Source: an uncultured Bacillota bacterium (GTDB lineage Bacteria > Bacillota > Dehalobacteriia > UBA4068). From it: 41,235 nt of DNA. The stretch covers positions 1 to 41,235 of the forward strand of contig CAKQQU010000006.1 in the NCBI GenBank assembly GCA_934271085.1. The letters are read 5' to 3'. Below are positions 1 to 8,094 of this stretch, piece after piece (the first letter of the stretch is position 1; the number at the start of each line of letters is the position of its first letter). The notes under the pieces were generated by a model. The model ran no database searches, was not told the origin of the DNA, and was given only the letters and a program-made list of their open reading frames with translations. Made by a program: the position numbers and the translations under genes.

Positions 1-28
1 AAGCTAAAATAAGGCGAAAATACAAATA

Positions 29-74
29 AAAATCCCTGCCAGGCGGTAAAATCATACCGTTTAGCAGGGATTTT
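29..74 (-). terminator. Terminator after tRNA-Ala
   Basis: An inverted repeat pairs AAAATCCCTGC with GCAGGGATTTT and contains an inner CGGTA/TACCG stem. Read on the minus strand it is followed by a T-rich run, as in an intrinsic terminator. It lies directly downstream of tRNA-Ala. Confidence 0.8.
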
Positions 75-79
75 ATTCT

Positions 80-155
<76 letters not shown>

Positions 156-173
156 ATTTTTCCGTGCTTGATT

Positions 174-202
174 ATTATATATTACCCATAAGCGCTTGTC
201 AA
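174..202 (-). promoter_or_regulatory. Consensus sigma-70 promoter of tRNA-Ala
   Basis: On the minus strand TTGACA (197-202) and TATAAT (174-179) are separated by exactly 17 bases, a perfect consensus match. The predicted start near 167 leaves a leader of about 12 bases before the tRNA. Confidence 0.88.
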
Positions 203-241
203 GACTATTTTTGCTTTTTATAGATTCCCTATCCAGGCAAA

Positions 242-1819
242 TTAAAAAATATCAGCAGGGACAGTAAAATTCATGGCTTTAATAAATTCTTCGGCATAAA
301 TACGGTCTGAGGTAAGATCCAGGCTTTCCAAAGTTTTTGCCCGGGTCTCGGCAGCGCCCAGATATGACTGATTAGTAAGGGCAATATAAGCGCCCTGCCA
401 GGCGGCATTGCCAATACTGATAACATGTTCAGGCTCAAGCTCAGGCAATAATCCTATGGAAAGAGCCTCTGCGGGACGGATAGTGGCAGTACTGGCCTCT
501 GCCAGCAATATCTCATTAAGCTCCGCCTCATCCGCACCCAGGGCAGCCAGCATGGCTTTGCAGGCAGCATAGATAGCGCCTTTAGCCAACTGGACCTGAT
601 GTATATCATCCTGATTTATGCATATATCATGGGGACAATTCTTATCGGCATAGGAAAGTACAAATTCCCAACCGCTCATGGTGGCTCTGAAACGGGAGGC
701 CAGCTCTTCCGGCAAATCATCCGGCTGCAGAAGACGACCCTCGCCATTTAACATACCCCTGCGCAAAAGCTGATCTACTACCGAAATAATACCTGCGCCG
801 CAAATTCCCTGGGGCCGTGCGTCACGCACTGTACGCAGAACTACCTTATCATTGAGGGTAACGCCGGTTATGGCACCGGTACGAGCCGACATGCCGCAGC
901 TCAGACCTGCTCCCTCAAAAGGCAGGGCAGGAACAGAGGTAGCCAGCAGACGGCCGTGGCCCGCCGCTATCAATTCCCCCCGCATTCCCAGATCGATAAG
1001 GATAGTCACTCCCGGCTCATCCTTTTTTGAGAGCATATTGGCAGCCAGTACCGCGCCGATAGTATCCGATCCCAGATTAGGGCTGGCAGCAGGCAGCAGA
1101 TAAAGAGGCACATTACCGGCAAGCTCCTGCAGGCCCACTTCACCTGCTGTGCTATGCAAAACCTGGCATAAAGACGGCCATCCCTGGGGCGGCAACTGCT
1201 CTAAAAAAATAGCGGTTAGGGGATAGTTGCCCACAATGGTAACAGCTTTGATATTTTTGCCGCAAATGCCGGCCTTGCGGCACAGCTTATCTGTAGCCAG
1301 ATCGATATCCTTTTTAAGCAGGCAGCTCATTTCCCGCAGGTTGCCTTCCTGCTTACGGCAATAAGCCAGCCGCTCATTAACATCCTTGCCCAGATCAGAC
1401 TGGGAATTACGCACATTGGTCACCAAAGGGATATGCAGGTCATCCAGTTCTATCAGGCCCACACATATATTGGCAGTGCCCATATCCACTGCCAGCCCCC
1501 AACCATCGGCAACAGGTTCCTGATGACCGCCGGGGATCATTTCCTCTGCAGGCAGAGTAAACACAGCGTCTCCCGTTATCCGGCGCTCGCTGGCCAGCAG
1601 CCAGTCTTCCTCCAGTTCGCTGCGGGAAAATACCGCAGCTTCTGCTTCAGGATGCTCTGCCGGGGAAATGGACCCTTTCTCCAGCCGCAGACGATCATAT
1701 CCCGGCTTATCATCATCTATCAAACCTGCCACCAGCAGAAGCGTATAAAGACTGTCCCCTTCATAGGCTTCAAAAGTCTTATTTAAAGGCAGTATGGTTA
1801 TTTTACAAATGTTTTTCAT
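242..1819 (-). CDS. RACE/DUF4445-like ASKHA protein lacking Fe-S and ATP motifs
   Basis: This 525-residue protein resembles reductive activators of corrinoid-dependent enzymes (RamA/RACE type), which carry an N-terminal [2Fe-2S] domain and a C-terminal ASKHA ATPase-like domain. The ASKHA part is recognisable from GLAVDMGTAN (about 108-117), FEGAGLSCGM (about 301-310), GICGAGIISV (about 338-347), QLAKGAI and IGNAAWQGA (about 469-477). The N-terminal 95 residues keep the ferredoxin-like pattern, but the four cluster cysteines are absent: the usual LAC is LAS near residue 77, and no CGGxGxCGKC is present. In the ASKHA part the usual DxGTNGE reads DLGMRGE, and the AGGFG-type glycine loop reads AEAST. 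It starts 12 bases after ispDF, probably in the same operon, with GGGAG ahead of the ATG. Activation of a corrinoid protein by the usual chemistry seems unlikely; the function is unknown. Confidence 0.8.
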   Translation of the reverse strand: MKNICKITILPLNKTFEAYEGDSLYTLLLVAGLIDDDKPGYDRLRLEKGSISPAEHPEAEAAVFSRSELEEDWLLASERRITGDAVFTLPAEEMIPGGHQEPVADGWGLAVDMGTANICVGLIELDDLHIPLVTNVRNSQSDLGKDVNERLAYCRKQEGNLREMSCLLKKDIDLATDKLCRKAGICGKNIKAVTIVGNYPLTAIFLEQLPPQGWPSLCQVLHSTAGEVGLQELAGNVPLYLLPAASPNLGSDTIGAVLAANMLSKKDEPGVTILIDLGMRGELIAAGHGRLLATSVPALPFEGAGLSCGMSARTGAITGVTLNDKVVLRTVRDARPQGICGAGIISVVDQLLRRGMLNGEGRLLQPDDLPEELASRFRATMSGWEFVLSYADKNCPHDICINQDDIHQVQLAKGAIYAACKAMLAALGADEAELNEILLAEASTATIRPAEALSIGLLPELEPEHVISIGNAAWQGAYIALTNQSYLGAAETRAKTLESLDLTSDRIYAEEFIKAMNFTVPADIF

Positions 1820-1831
1820 ACAAACTCCCGG

Positions 1832-2998
1832 TTACTCTCTGTTTAATGATACTATGGCCAAAGCTGCCATCGCCTCGCCGCTTCCTATCAGTCCCATGCC
1901 TTCAGCAGTCTTGGCCTTAACGCAGACCCGGTCCAGGGGCAGATCCAGCCCTGCTGCAATGCTGGTTCTGATCTGATCTATATATGGCGCCATCCTGGGA
2001 GATTCGGCTATTATATCGGCGTCGATATTGTTAATAGCCCAGCCATCCTTCTGTATCAGGCAGGCAGTTTTTTTCAGCAGCAGCATGCTGGAAATATCCT
2101 TATAGTATGGGTCAGTATCAGGAAACTGGCGTCCGATATCCGGCAGGGAAGCCGCTCCCAGCATAGCATCGATAACCGCATGAAGCAGCACATCTCCGTC
2201 GCTATGGGCAAGCAGACCTTTATCATACGGTATTTTTACCCCGCCCAAAACCAAAGGCCGCCCCGTTACCTGACGGTGACTGTCCCAGCCAAGCCCATAA
2301 TGAATACGCCTGCCCGAAATGCCCTGTCTGTGCTCTAAAATAGCAGCAGCGGCTATCATGTCGTCGGCAACGGTCATCTTAAAATTGGCCTCCCGGGCAA
2401 AAACATAGGCAACAGACAGCCCCAAAGCCGCTACCAACTGAGATTCATCGGTAGCGGCAGCAATATCCCCCTGGGCATAAGCACGCTTCAATATATCCGC
2501 AGGAAAAAGCTGAGGCGTCTGCGCGGCCAGCATATCATCCCTGTTAGCAATGCCTGCCAATATATCGCCGCTGCCCTTGATACGGATGCTGTCGGTAACT
2601 GGAGCCGCCAGAATAGCGCCGCAAGAGCTGTTTTCCGCGGCTAAAATCAGCCGTTTTAGATCAAGGGCAGTCAAAAGCGGCCGGGCCCCATCATGAACAG
2701 CAATATGGCTGCAGTCTCCGCTTACCTCATTCATGGCCGAAATTACGGAGGCCGAGCGGCTTTCCCCGCCCGGCACTACCGCCTTGACCTTGGAATAAGC
2801 AGCGGCAATTTCCTTTACCCGGCTTATATCACAAAGCCTGGAGGCAAGAATGATCTCTTCCACAGCAGCTTCGTGCTGAAAAACCGCCAAAGACCAATCC
2901 AGAACTGTTTTACCCGCCAAAGGCAACAACACTTTATTGGAATCACTGCCCATACGACTGGAGTTCCCCGCGGCAGGAATAATAACTGAAATTTTCAT
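1832..2998 (-). CDS. ispDF: Bifunctional IspD/IspF enzyme of the MEP pathway
   Basis: The protein (388 residues) fuses two enzymes of non-mevalonate isoprenoid synthesis. Residues 1 to about 225 are IspD, which makes CDP-methylerythritol from CTP and methylerythritol 4-phosphate; the nucleotide-binding start VIIPAAGNSSRMG and the motif HDGARPL are visible. Residues from about 232 are IspF, the cyclodiphosphate synthase, with metal-site motifs GLGWDSHR and AHSDGDVLLHA, then DIGRQFPDTDP and VKAKTAEGMGLIG. The common HSDAD reads HSDGD, while the metal-binding histidine is kept. Fused IspDF is known from several bacterial groups. It follows yacL by 9 bases and precedes the activase homologue by 12, so the three genes look cotranscribed. 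Confidence 0.96.
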   Translation of the reverse strand: MKISVIIPAAGNSSRMGSDSNKVLLPLAGKTVLDWSLAVFQHEAAVEEIILASRLCDISRVKEIAAAYSKVKAVVPGGESRSASVISAMNEVSGDCSHIAVHDGARPLLTALDLKRLILAAENSSCGAILAAPVTDSIRIKGSGDILAGIANRDDMLAAQTPQLFPADILKRAYAQGDIAAATDESQLVAALGLSVAYVFAREANFKMTVADDMIAAAAILEHRQGISGRRIHYGLGWDSHRQVTGRPLVLGGVKIPYDKGLLAHSDGDVLLHAVIDAMLGAASLPDIGRQFPDTDPYYKDISSMLLLKKTACLIQKDGWAINNIDADIIAESPRMAPYIDQIRTSIAAGLDLPLDRVCVKAKTAEGMGLIGSGEAMAALAIVSLNRE

Positions 2999-3007
2999 AA
3001 TTACCTG

Positions 3008-4153
3008 CTACTGCTCCTCACTGGCCGCATCTTCCCTCTTAGCCTCAATAACCATACCCCGTTTATCCACCTTAGGCCTGGCAAAGACCATACGTCCGGC
3101 TGCAGTCTGCAGAATACTGGTAACTATCACGAAAATAGTCAGGCCTACATAACGGGCGCCGTTTTCCACCACTATCATGGTACCGTCATCCAGGTATGCT
3201 ACGCCCTGAGAAGCTTCCTTTCCTTCCTTAATTACCTGCGCTACCATTTCCTCTCCCGGCAGAACAATGGGCTTAACAGCATTGGCCAGCTCATTAATAT
3301 TCAGTACCCGAACACCCTGGAGCTTGGCAACTTTGTTAAGGTTAAAATCATTGGTAACTATCACTCCGCCCAGATCCTGCGCCAAACGAAGCAGTTTGGA
3401 ATCAACCTCGTCTATTTTGGGATAATCCTGCTCACTAATGACGATCTGGGAATTAAACTGCTCTCTCATTCTGTTTAAGGTATCCAGACCGCTGCGTCCC
3501 CTGTTGCGTTTAAGGCTGTCAGAGCTGTCGGCAATATGCCGCAGTTCACAAAGGACAAAATTAGGGATCACCAGATCGCCTTCCAAAAAACCGGTGCGGT
3601 AGATATCCGCAATACGCCCGTCAATAATGACGCTGGTATCCAACACCTTAGGCGGTATGGCAGAAATATCCGATTCATCATCCCCACCGGCAAAAATACG
3701 GCGCCGCCGCTGACTGGATTCCCGCAAAGAACGCTGGTTAAGCAGGTCGCTGCCGACCCTTGCCCCAACGAGCCACCCCAGGTAACCGAAAAATATAACA
3801 ACAATAATAGCAAGATAAGGACCGATAACATTGATCCTGGCTGCGGCAGAACCCAAAAGGCTGCCAATAATAAGTCCGCAAACAAGCCCGATTATCCGGC
3901 TGGTGATCTCATTGGCTCCCATAGAGCTGAAGGACGCCACTATTTTTTTGGTAAGGCTTTCCATTGCCCGGGAAAGGGGCGGTGCCAGCAAAAGTCCCAG
4001 TAATGCAAAAACCACAGCCGTTACCGCAAAAGCACCGTAGTATATATAGGCAGGCTGATTTATCAGTAACGGACCCATAAATTTAACGGCCAGCAAAACA
4101 CCGATAATAGCCAAAAAGATACAGATAGCGCCATAAACGATTTTTTTCAGCAT
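3008..4153 (-). CDS. yacL: YacL-like membrane PIN/TRAM protein
   Basis: The 381-residue product has about four hydrophobic segments in its first 130 residues, then a PIN ribonuclease-like domain (VLDTSVIIDGRIADI, with acidic residues in ELRHIADSSDSLKR, LDTLNRM and VTNDFNLNKVA). A C-terminal TRAM-like domain runs from about PGEEMVAQVIKEGKE. This matches Bacillus YacL, a conserved protein of uncertain role that usually sits beside disA/carD and ispD. The ATG at 4153 is preferred because AAGGAGG lies 7 bases upstream; an in-frame GTG two codons earlier is too close to that site. The protein is predicted to be membrane-bound with a cytoplasmic nuclease-like domain. Confidence 0.92.
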   Translation of the reverse strand: MLKKIVYGAICIFLAIIGVLLAVKFMGPLLINQPAYIYYGAFAVTAVVFALLGLLLAPPLSRAMESLTKKIVASFSSMGANEITSRIIGLVCGLIIGSLLGSAAARINVIGPYLAIIVVIFFGYLGWLVGARVGSDLLNQRSLRESSQRRRRIFAGGDDESDISAIPPKVLDTSVIIDGRIADIYRTGFLEGDLVIPNFVLCELRHIADSSDSLKRNRGRSGLDTLNRMREQFNSQIVISEQDYPKIDEVDSKLLRLAQDLGGVIVTNDFNLNKVAKLQGVRVLNINELANAVKPIVLPGEEMVAQVIKEGKEASQGVAYLDDGTMIVVENGARYVGLTIFVIVTSILQTAAGRMVFARPKVDKRGMVIEAKREDAASEEQ

Positions 4154-4297
4154 TTTCACACCTCCTTCTGTTTAATATTGTCTCATGCTGAAGCTGCTTC
4201 CTTTTCCGGATGCAGCCGTACATATTGTGGCAGCAGTGCCATTTATCCGCCGGCAGTAAATAATATGTAATTTGGCAATCAAGCAGATAAAAGAGCA

Positions 4298-4313
4298 GCG
4301 GGGATAACCCCGC
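4298..4313. terminator. GC-rich hairpin between carD and yacL
   Basis: A 6-bp stem, GCGGGG with CCCCGC around loop ATAA, lies 70 bases after the carD stop. On the minus strand it is followed by TGCTCTTTT, a weak T-run, so it may only partly stop carD transcription. The better T-run (CGTTTTT) is on the plus strand, where no gene is upstream. Confidence 0.5.
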
Positions 4314-4382
4314 CGTTTTTATGGGTACTTCTGCTCCCAAACTGATATTAACATATAAAAATATATTTTACAATATTTTCCC

Positions 4383-4874
4383 TTATTTCCCCGCTTTTTC
4401 GGCAAAAATTCGCTGCAATCCTTCATTTACCTGCTGGGCGCTGTCGCCGGAAGCCATTACTATCTCGGATACAAGCACTTTTCTGGCATTATCCAGCATT
4501 TTCTTTTCCCCGGCAGAAAGCCCTTTGCGTATATCGCGCAGAGTAAGATCCCGCACCACTCCGGCTATTTCCCGGATATCGCCGCTTTTAATCTTATCCA
4601 TATTCACCCGGTAACGCCTGTTCCAGTTATCATCCCAGCCGTCCGGTTCATCTGCCAGTATATCGCGCACATGCAGCAAAGTATCCCGATCGCAGACGCT
4701 GCGCAAACCGGCGTTTTCCACCCCATCCACAGGGATCAGCACCTGCAGATCCCCAGTGGCAATACGCAGCACATAATATTCCTTGCTCTGCCCCAGTATT
4801 TCTCTGGTTTCCACACTCTCGATGACACCAGCTCCATGTACCGGATAAACCACTTCCTGCCCAACCCGAAACAT
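4383..4874 (-). CDS. carD: CarD-family transcription regulator
   Basis: The 163-residue protein begins MFRVGQEVVYPVHGAG, the RNA-polymerase-interacting Tudor-like domain of CarD/CdnL proteins. This is followed by the helical C-terminal DNA-binding region with NWNRRYRVNMDKIKSGD and RDLTLRDIRKGLS. CarD proteins bind the beta subunit of RNA polymerase and influence open-complex stability, often at rRNA and tRNA promoters. The ATG at 4874 fits the GAGGTG site 4 bases upstream better than a GTG four codons earlier. A promoter lies at 4922-4951. Its position ahead of yacL-ispDF follows the common Bacillota arrangement. Confidence 0.94.
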   Translation of the reverse strand: MFRVGQEVVYPVHGAGVIESVETREILGQSKEYYVLRIATGDLQVLIPVDGVENAGLRSVCDRDTLLHVRDILADEPDGWDDNWNRRYRVNMDKIKSGDIREIAGVVRDLTLRDIRKGLSAGEKKMLDNARKVLVSEIVMASGDSAQQVNEGLQRIFAEKAGK

Positions 4875-4921
4875 ATTGCACCTCACTTTGGGGACTGTTT
4901 TACCAATCTGTTACTATGTAT

Positions 4922-4951
4922 AGTATAACAAAAAATAGCGCGCCTCGTCAA
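4922..4951 (-). promoter_or_regulatory. Promoter of carD
   Basis: On the minus strand TTGACG and TATACT are 18 bases apart, and TGT directly before TATACT makes an extended -10. The predicted start near 4915 gives a leader of about 41 bases before carD. Confidence 0.75.
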
Positions 4952-5036
4952 GTAAATTTTTTATTTTACCATAGCATGATATATATGTCAACAACTATTC
5001 TTAATAAAATTAATCTTTTTAATTGAGCAGGCCGTC

Positions 5037-5065
5037 TGGACAAAATAACTCCCGCAAGATATAAT
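5037..5065 (+). promoter_or_regulatory. Near-consensus promoter with no gene behind it
   Basis: TGGACA (5037-5042) and TATAAT (5060-5065) are 17 bases apart, one mismatch from consensus. The predicted start is near 5072. No open reading frame follows; three hairpins and then tRNA-Gly do. Confidence 0.6.
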
Positions 5066-5071
5066 TATTGA

Positions 5072-5200
5072 TGTTTTGAACAGCCTCGCAGGCTGTCCAA
5101 AGCTGTTTTTTCATCCGAATGACCGTAAAGGCCTGCCGCTTTCCTGGCGGCAGCAAAACAGCAGGGCCGTCCTCTAGCCGGGGCGGTCCTGCTGTTTAAA
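5072..5200 (+). ncRNA. Candidate structured small RNA or tRNA leader
   Basis: The stretch downstream of the 5037-5065 promoter has three consecutive hairpins. ACAGCCT/AGGCTGT has loop CGC (5080-5096), CTGCCGC/GCGGCAG spans 5133-5153, and a 14-bp stem with one G-T pair has arms 5156-5169 and 5184-5197. GCTGTTTT (5102-5109) can also pair with AAAACAGC (5155-5162), which would compete with the third hairpin. No coding potential or known RNA family was recognised. The 3' end is unclear because the third stem has only a short T-run on the plus strand; on the minus strand it would be a reasonable terminator (GCTGTTTT). Confidence 0.35.
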
Positions 5201-5240
5201 AAAGAAAACCCCTTGTCTTAAATTATACTTGAATTTTTAC

Positions 5241-5269
5241 TTGCAGTTCGGCCAAAAATGCGCTATACT
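5241..5269 (+). promoter_or_regulatory. Promoter of tRNA-Gly and tRNA-Arg
   Basis: TTGCAG (5241-5246) and TATACT (5264-5269) are 17 bases apart. The predicted start near 5276 is 10 bases ahead of tRNA-Gly. Confidence 0.75.
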
Positions 5270-5285
5270 AATTATTGTTTGATTT

Positions 5286-5359
5286 GCGGGTGTAACTCAG
5301 TGGCAGAGTTCCAGCCTTCCAAGCTGGCTATGTGGGTTCGATTCCCATCACCCGCTCCA
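5286..5359 (+). tRNA. tRNA-Gly (anticodon TCC)
   Basis: The cloverleaf has a 7-bp acceptor stem (GCGGGTG with CACCCGC) and anticodon stem CCAGC/GCTGG around loop CTTCCAA, giving anticodon TCC for codon GGA. The T arm contains GGGTTCGATTCCC and the CCA end is encoded. It is 13 bases from tRNA-Arg, so the two are probably one transcript. Confidence 0.97.
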
Positions 5360-5372
5360 CTTTCTTACCCAT

Positions 5373-5449
<77 letters not shown>

Positions 5450-5453
5450 TAAC

Positions 5454-5500
5454 AAAACCCCTGCTAGATTGGCATATAAGGCCATGTGGCAGAGGTTTTA
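5454..5500 (+). terminator. Terminator after tRNA-Arg
   Basis: AAAACCCCTGC pairs imperfectly with GGCAGAGGTTTT, with an inner GGCATA/GGCCATG region in the loop. A T-rich run follows, five bases after the tRNA. Confidence 0.7.
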
Positions 5501-5504
5501 TTTG

Positions 5505-5978
5505 CATTCTGGCTTTGTTTTGGTTTGTATGAATAGGCAAAAATGACCAAATTTGGTCATTTTATAAGGGACTTTCGTGGGCCACAATGAGTACACTAAT
5601 TAAGATATCTGGTATACTGCTGGGGTTTCGCCGGCCGCCATATCCCCAATTCAACATTTGCCTGATCTTAGCTTTCCGCCGGCAGCTTAACCCGGTGGTG
5701 TTAAGATAATGGGATACTTTCCCTATATCATGATCACAGCTGTTTTTCATAATCAATATTTCCTGCTGCTTACTGCAGCGTATGCCGGGCCCGCTGCTCC
5801 GGCATTTATTGTATCCCTGGAATCCTGCTATAAAAAACACCCTAAATTCAGATTAATACCATTTTTTCTTAACAAACATCATTTATGATAATAATCAAGG
5901 AACACGGTTCCTTACCACAATATCCTCTATGAGTTCTTCTCCTTTTTTCCTGTGCAATGATTTTAGCCGTCCTTGCAC
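5505..5978. other. Gene-poor stretch
   Basis: Apart from the palindrome at 5540-5563, nothing firm is seen in these 470 bases. A minus-strand reading frame of up to 92 codons (5562-5840, or 62 codons from an internal ATG) has no family I recognise and only a poor ribosome binding site. Its stop codon abuts the palindrome, which would serve it as a terminator. It may be a small gene, a remnant or chance. Confidence 0.4.
5540..5563. repeat. Perfect 24-bp palindrome
   Basis: The half-site AAAATGACCAAA is followed directly by its exact reverse complement. It could be an operator for a dimeric regulator (core TGACC-N6-GGTCA). On the minus strand the run TTTTTG follows, so it could instead be an AT-rich terminator for the doubtful frame at 5562-5840. 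Confidence 0.6.
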
Positions 5979-6011
5979 AAAAAACCGCCGCTTGAGCAAC
6001 GGCGGTTTTTT
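5979..6011 (-). terminator. Terminator of the S41 peptidase gene
   Basis: AAAAAACCGCCG pairs perfectly with CGGCGGTTTTTT around a 9-base loop, 27 bases past the peptidase stop. The A and T arms make it effective in both directions. Confidence 0.9.
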
Positions 6012-6037
6012 ATTGTTTGCGTAACCTTATTTATAAA

Positions 6038-7300
6038 CTACTTTGCTTCTGAACTGTCTGCACCAGAGCTGGACTGCCCACCTTCTGTGGCTTCATTTCC
6101 CTCTGCCTGAGTATCGCTGTTTTCCGTTCCCGCCTCGTCGGCGGTATTCTCCTCGCTTACCGGCGGCCCGTCAGGGAACAAATAATCCAGGGCAGCTTTA
6201 AGATGCGGATTTTTGGCAGGGTCTAAAGAAAAATAAGAATCATAAGTGGCATTTTCCGGATCAGCTATCTCGATATCAGGGGCAAGGCCTACTCCGTGCA
6301 GGCTAAAGCCACTGGGAGTATAGTAAATGCTGCGGGTATAGCGATGGCCGCTGCCGGATTCCAGCGCACCAATACTCTGGGTTATCCCCTTGCCAAAGGT
6401 GGTATTGCCGATAAGGGTGGCCTGACCCTGATCGCGGATAGCGCCGATAAGAACCTCGGAAGCAGAAGCAGTATAGGCGTTTTGCAGAATAACTACATTC
6501 AAACCATTGAGCTGTCCATTGGTTGAACGATATTCCTCCATACCCGAAGAGGTTTTTTCGCTCACCACTATCTCGTTGATAGGGACAAAATATTCGCCTA
6601 TAGCAATACTGGCATAAAAATTGCCCCCGCCATTGCTGCGCAGATCCAGTATAAGGTTTTTGATAGGTCTGTCCGCATAAAGCTCATTATAAAGATTGGT
6701 AAAATCCGTTGCGGTCTGCCCGGTAAAACCGCTGATACGGATATAAGCGGTATCGGGATAGGCAGGCAGATTGTAGCCGGCGACCGTTTCCGTAGTGATA
6801 ATGGCCCGCACCAGAGTTACCTGATATTCCTGATTTGTAGCTGCCTTACGCAGCTGCAGGGTGACCTTGCTTCCCTCCTCACCGCGGATCAAAGTCGCAG
6901 CCTGCGCACTGTCCTTGCCGACCAGGCTGACCCCGTCTACGGAAAGGATAACATCGCCTTCGGCAATAGGGCTTTTTGCGGCAGGAGTATTTTTAATAAC
7001 GCCGTAAACCACGATGCTGTCGTCCACATTAACCATGGATACCCCAATACCGCCAAAGCTGCCTGTGTTTTCTTCATAAAGCAACTGATATTCCTCAGGG
7101 GTAAAGTAAGCCGCATAATCATCATAAAGACCGTCAATGTATTCGGAAACATCCGCAACTACAGTCTGGCTTACAGAGGCGGCGTCAATGGGAATAGCGT
7201 TGCCGGCAATATCGCTGCAGCCGGCGGAGAAGCAGGCCGCTGCCACAACAAAAGACAATAATATTTTTTTCGGGAAAGCCTTTTTTAAAATTCTTGACAT
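6038..7300 (-). CDS. C-terminal processing peptidase (S41), lipoprotein
   Basis: The 420-residue protein has a lipoprotein signal with lipobox FSAGC (lipidated Cys28), a PDZ domain from about 80 to 165 (GIGVSM, AEGDVILSVDGVS) and an S41 protease core. The Ser-Lys dyad is visible as Ser279 in TASASEV and Lys304 in TTFGKGITQ; the 25-residue spacing matches Tsp/CtpB enzymes. Such proteases trim envelope proteins, including murein hydrolases or their regulators. The C-terminal tail from about 375 is acidic and Ser/Glu/Gly-rich with no recognised domain. It lies downstream of hpf with a hairpin between, so it may be transcribed partly by read-through. The ftsEX-M23 genes nearby are plausible partners, which is inference only. 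Confidence 0.94.
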   Translation of the reverse strand: MSRILKKAFPKKILLSFVVAAACFSAGCSDIAGNAIPIDAASVSQTVVADVSEYIDGLYDDYAAYFTPEEYQLLYEENTGSFGGIGVSMVNVDDSIVVYGVIKNTPAAKSPIAEGDVILSVDGVSLVGKDSAQAATLIRGEEGSKVTLQLRKAATNQEYQVTLVRAIITTETVAGYNLPAYPDTAYIRISGFTGQTATDFTNLYNELYADRPIKNLILDLRSNGGGNFYASIAIGEYFVPINEIVVSEKTSSGMEEYRSTNGQLNGLNVVILQNAYTASASEVLIGAIRDQGQATLIGNTTFGKGITQSIGALESGSGHRYTRSIYYTPSGFSLHGVGLAPDIEIADPENATYDSYFSLDPAKNPHLKAALDYLFPDGPPVSEENTADEAGTENSDTQAEGNEATEGGQSSSGADSSEAK

Positions 7301-7357
7301 AAAATACTTCCAATCTTTTAAATATGATTGATGGGGCCCGCGCCACAGATAAAGGCA

Positions 7358-7398
7358 AACGCCCTCATCAGGCGTATACGCTGGCCTTTGAGGGCGCT
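7358..7398 (-). terminator. Branched hairpin after hpf
   Basis: CGCCCTCA (7360-7367) pairs with TGAGGGCG (7389-7396), and the interval contains the palindrome GCGTATACGC. On the minus strand it is followed by TTTGCCTTT. It lies between hpf and the S41 peptidase gene. Confidence 0.6.
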
Positions 7399-7423
7399 TT
7401 ACTCATTGCGGTGATCCGAAAAA

Positions 7424-7948
7424 CTAGTTTTCGGGAGTCAGCAGACCATAATCATGGTCATTGCGGCGATAAAGAACATTTACCACATTACCGTCGGCAT
7501 TTACAAAAACGAAAAAGTTATGACCCAGCAGATTCATTTCCATTATGGCTTCTTCGGTAGACATCGGCTTGGTAGTGAAGGTTTTAATTTTTACCGGAGC
7601 ATCGTCTTCCTGCCAGTGTTCACCTGAATCAGCAGCCATCCCGGCTTCTGCAGAGGCGCCCCGGCCTCTTTTTATCAGGCGGGTACGATATTTATGGATC
7701 TGGCTTTCCAGCTTATCGCTGACCAGGTCAATGCAGGTATACATATCGTAGCCTTCTTCTTCGCCACGGATAACAATGCCGTTATAAGGGATAGTGACTT
7801 CCAGGCGCTGACGGTCGCGGCAGCTGCGCATGACCACAGTGGCCTTTTCTACTCCAATCAATTTATCAAATTTGGCAAGGCGTTTTTCACAATACTCCTT
7901 CATGGAGTCGGTGATCTCAATATTTCTGGCTTTGTAGTTAACTATCAT
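7424..7948 (-). CDS. hpf: Long-form ribosome hibernation promoting factor
   Basis: The 174-residue protein has the N-terminal S30AE/YfiA domain (MIVNYKARNIEITDSMKEYCEKRL to about residue 95). A charged linker follows, then the C-terminal dimerisation domain from about 117 (VKIKTFTTKPMSTEEAIMEMNLLGHNFFVF). Long HPF binds the 30S subunit and joins two 70S ribosomes into inactive 100S dimers in stationary phase. Length and domain order match Bacillus YvyD/HPF. The start has GAGGTG 7 bases upstream. A folded region at 8023-8072 lies upstream and may be part of its leader or a terminator for the radical SAM gene. Confidence 0.96.
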   Translation of the reverse strand: MIVNYKARNIEITDSMKEYCEKRLAKFDKLIGVEKATVVMRSCRDRQRLEVTIPYNGIVIRGEEEGYDMYTCIDLVSDKLESQIHKYRTRLIKRGRGASAEAGMAADSGEHWQEDDAPVKIKTFTTKPMSTEEAIMEMNLLGHNFFVFVNADGNVVNVLYRRNDHDYGLLTPEN

Positions 7949-8022
7949 GAAACTTCACCTCGTTCGACTTATTTTGCAAAACACTGATATATAATTATTT
8001 CCCCATTGCCATCCTGATTCCT

Positions 8023-8072
8023 GCAGTCCCCGATGTGAATAAAAATTCACTGATGCCATCCCCCAGGACTGC
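8023..8072 (-). terminator. Nested inverted repeat between radical SAM gene and hpf
   Basis: GCAGTCC (8023-8029) pairs with GGACTGC (8066-8072), enclosing GTGAAT/ATTCAC with loop AAAA (8035-8050). It sits 22 bases after the radical SAM stop. No T-run follows, so it may be a weak terminator or a structured leader of hpf. Confidence 0.4.
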
Positions 8073-8094
8073 CGGATCAATAAACACAGGCGTT

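Noticed and set aside
5562..5840. A 92-codon minus-strand frame as a real gene
   Set aside because: It has no recognised family, no good ribosome site and no promoter; kept only as a note in the gene-poor stretch.
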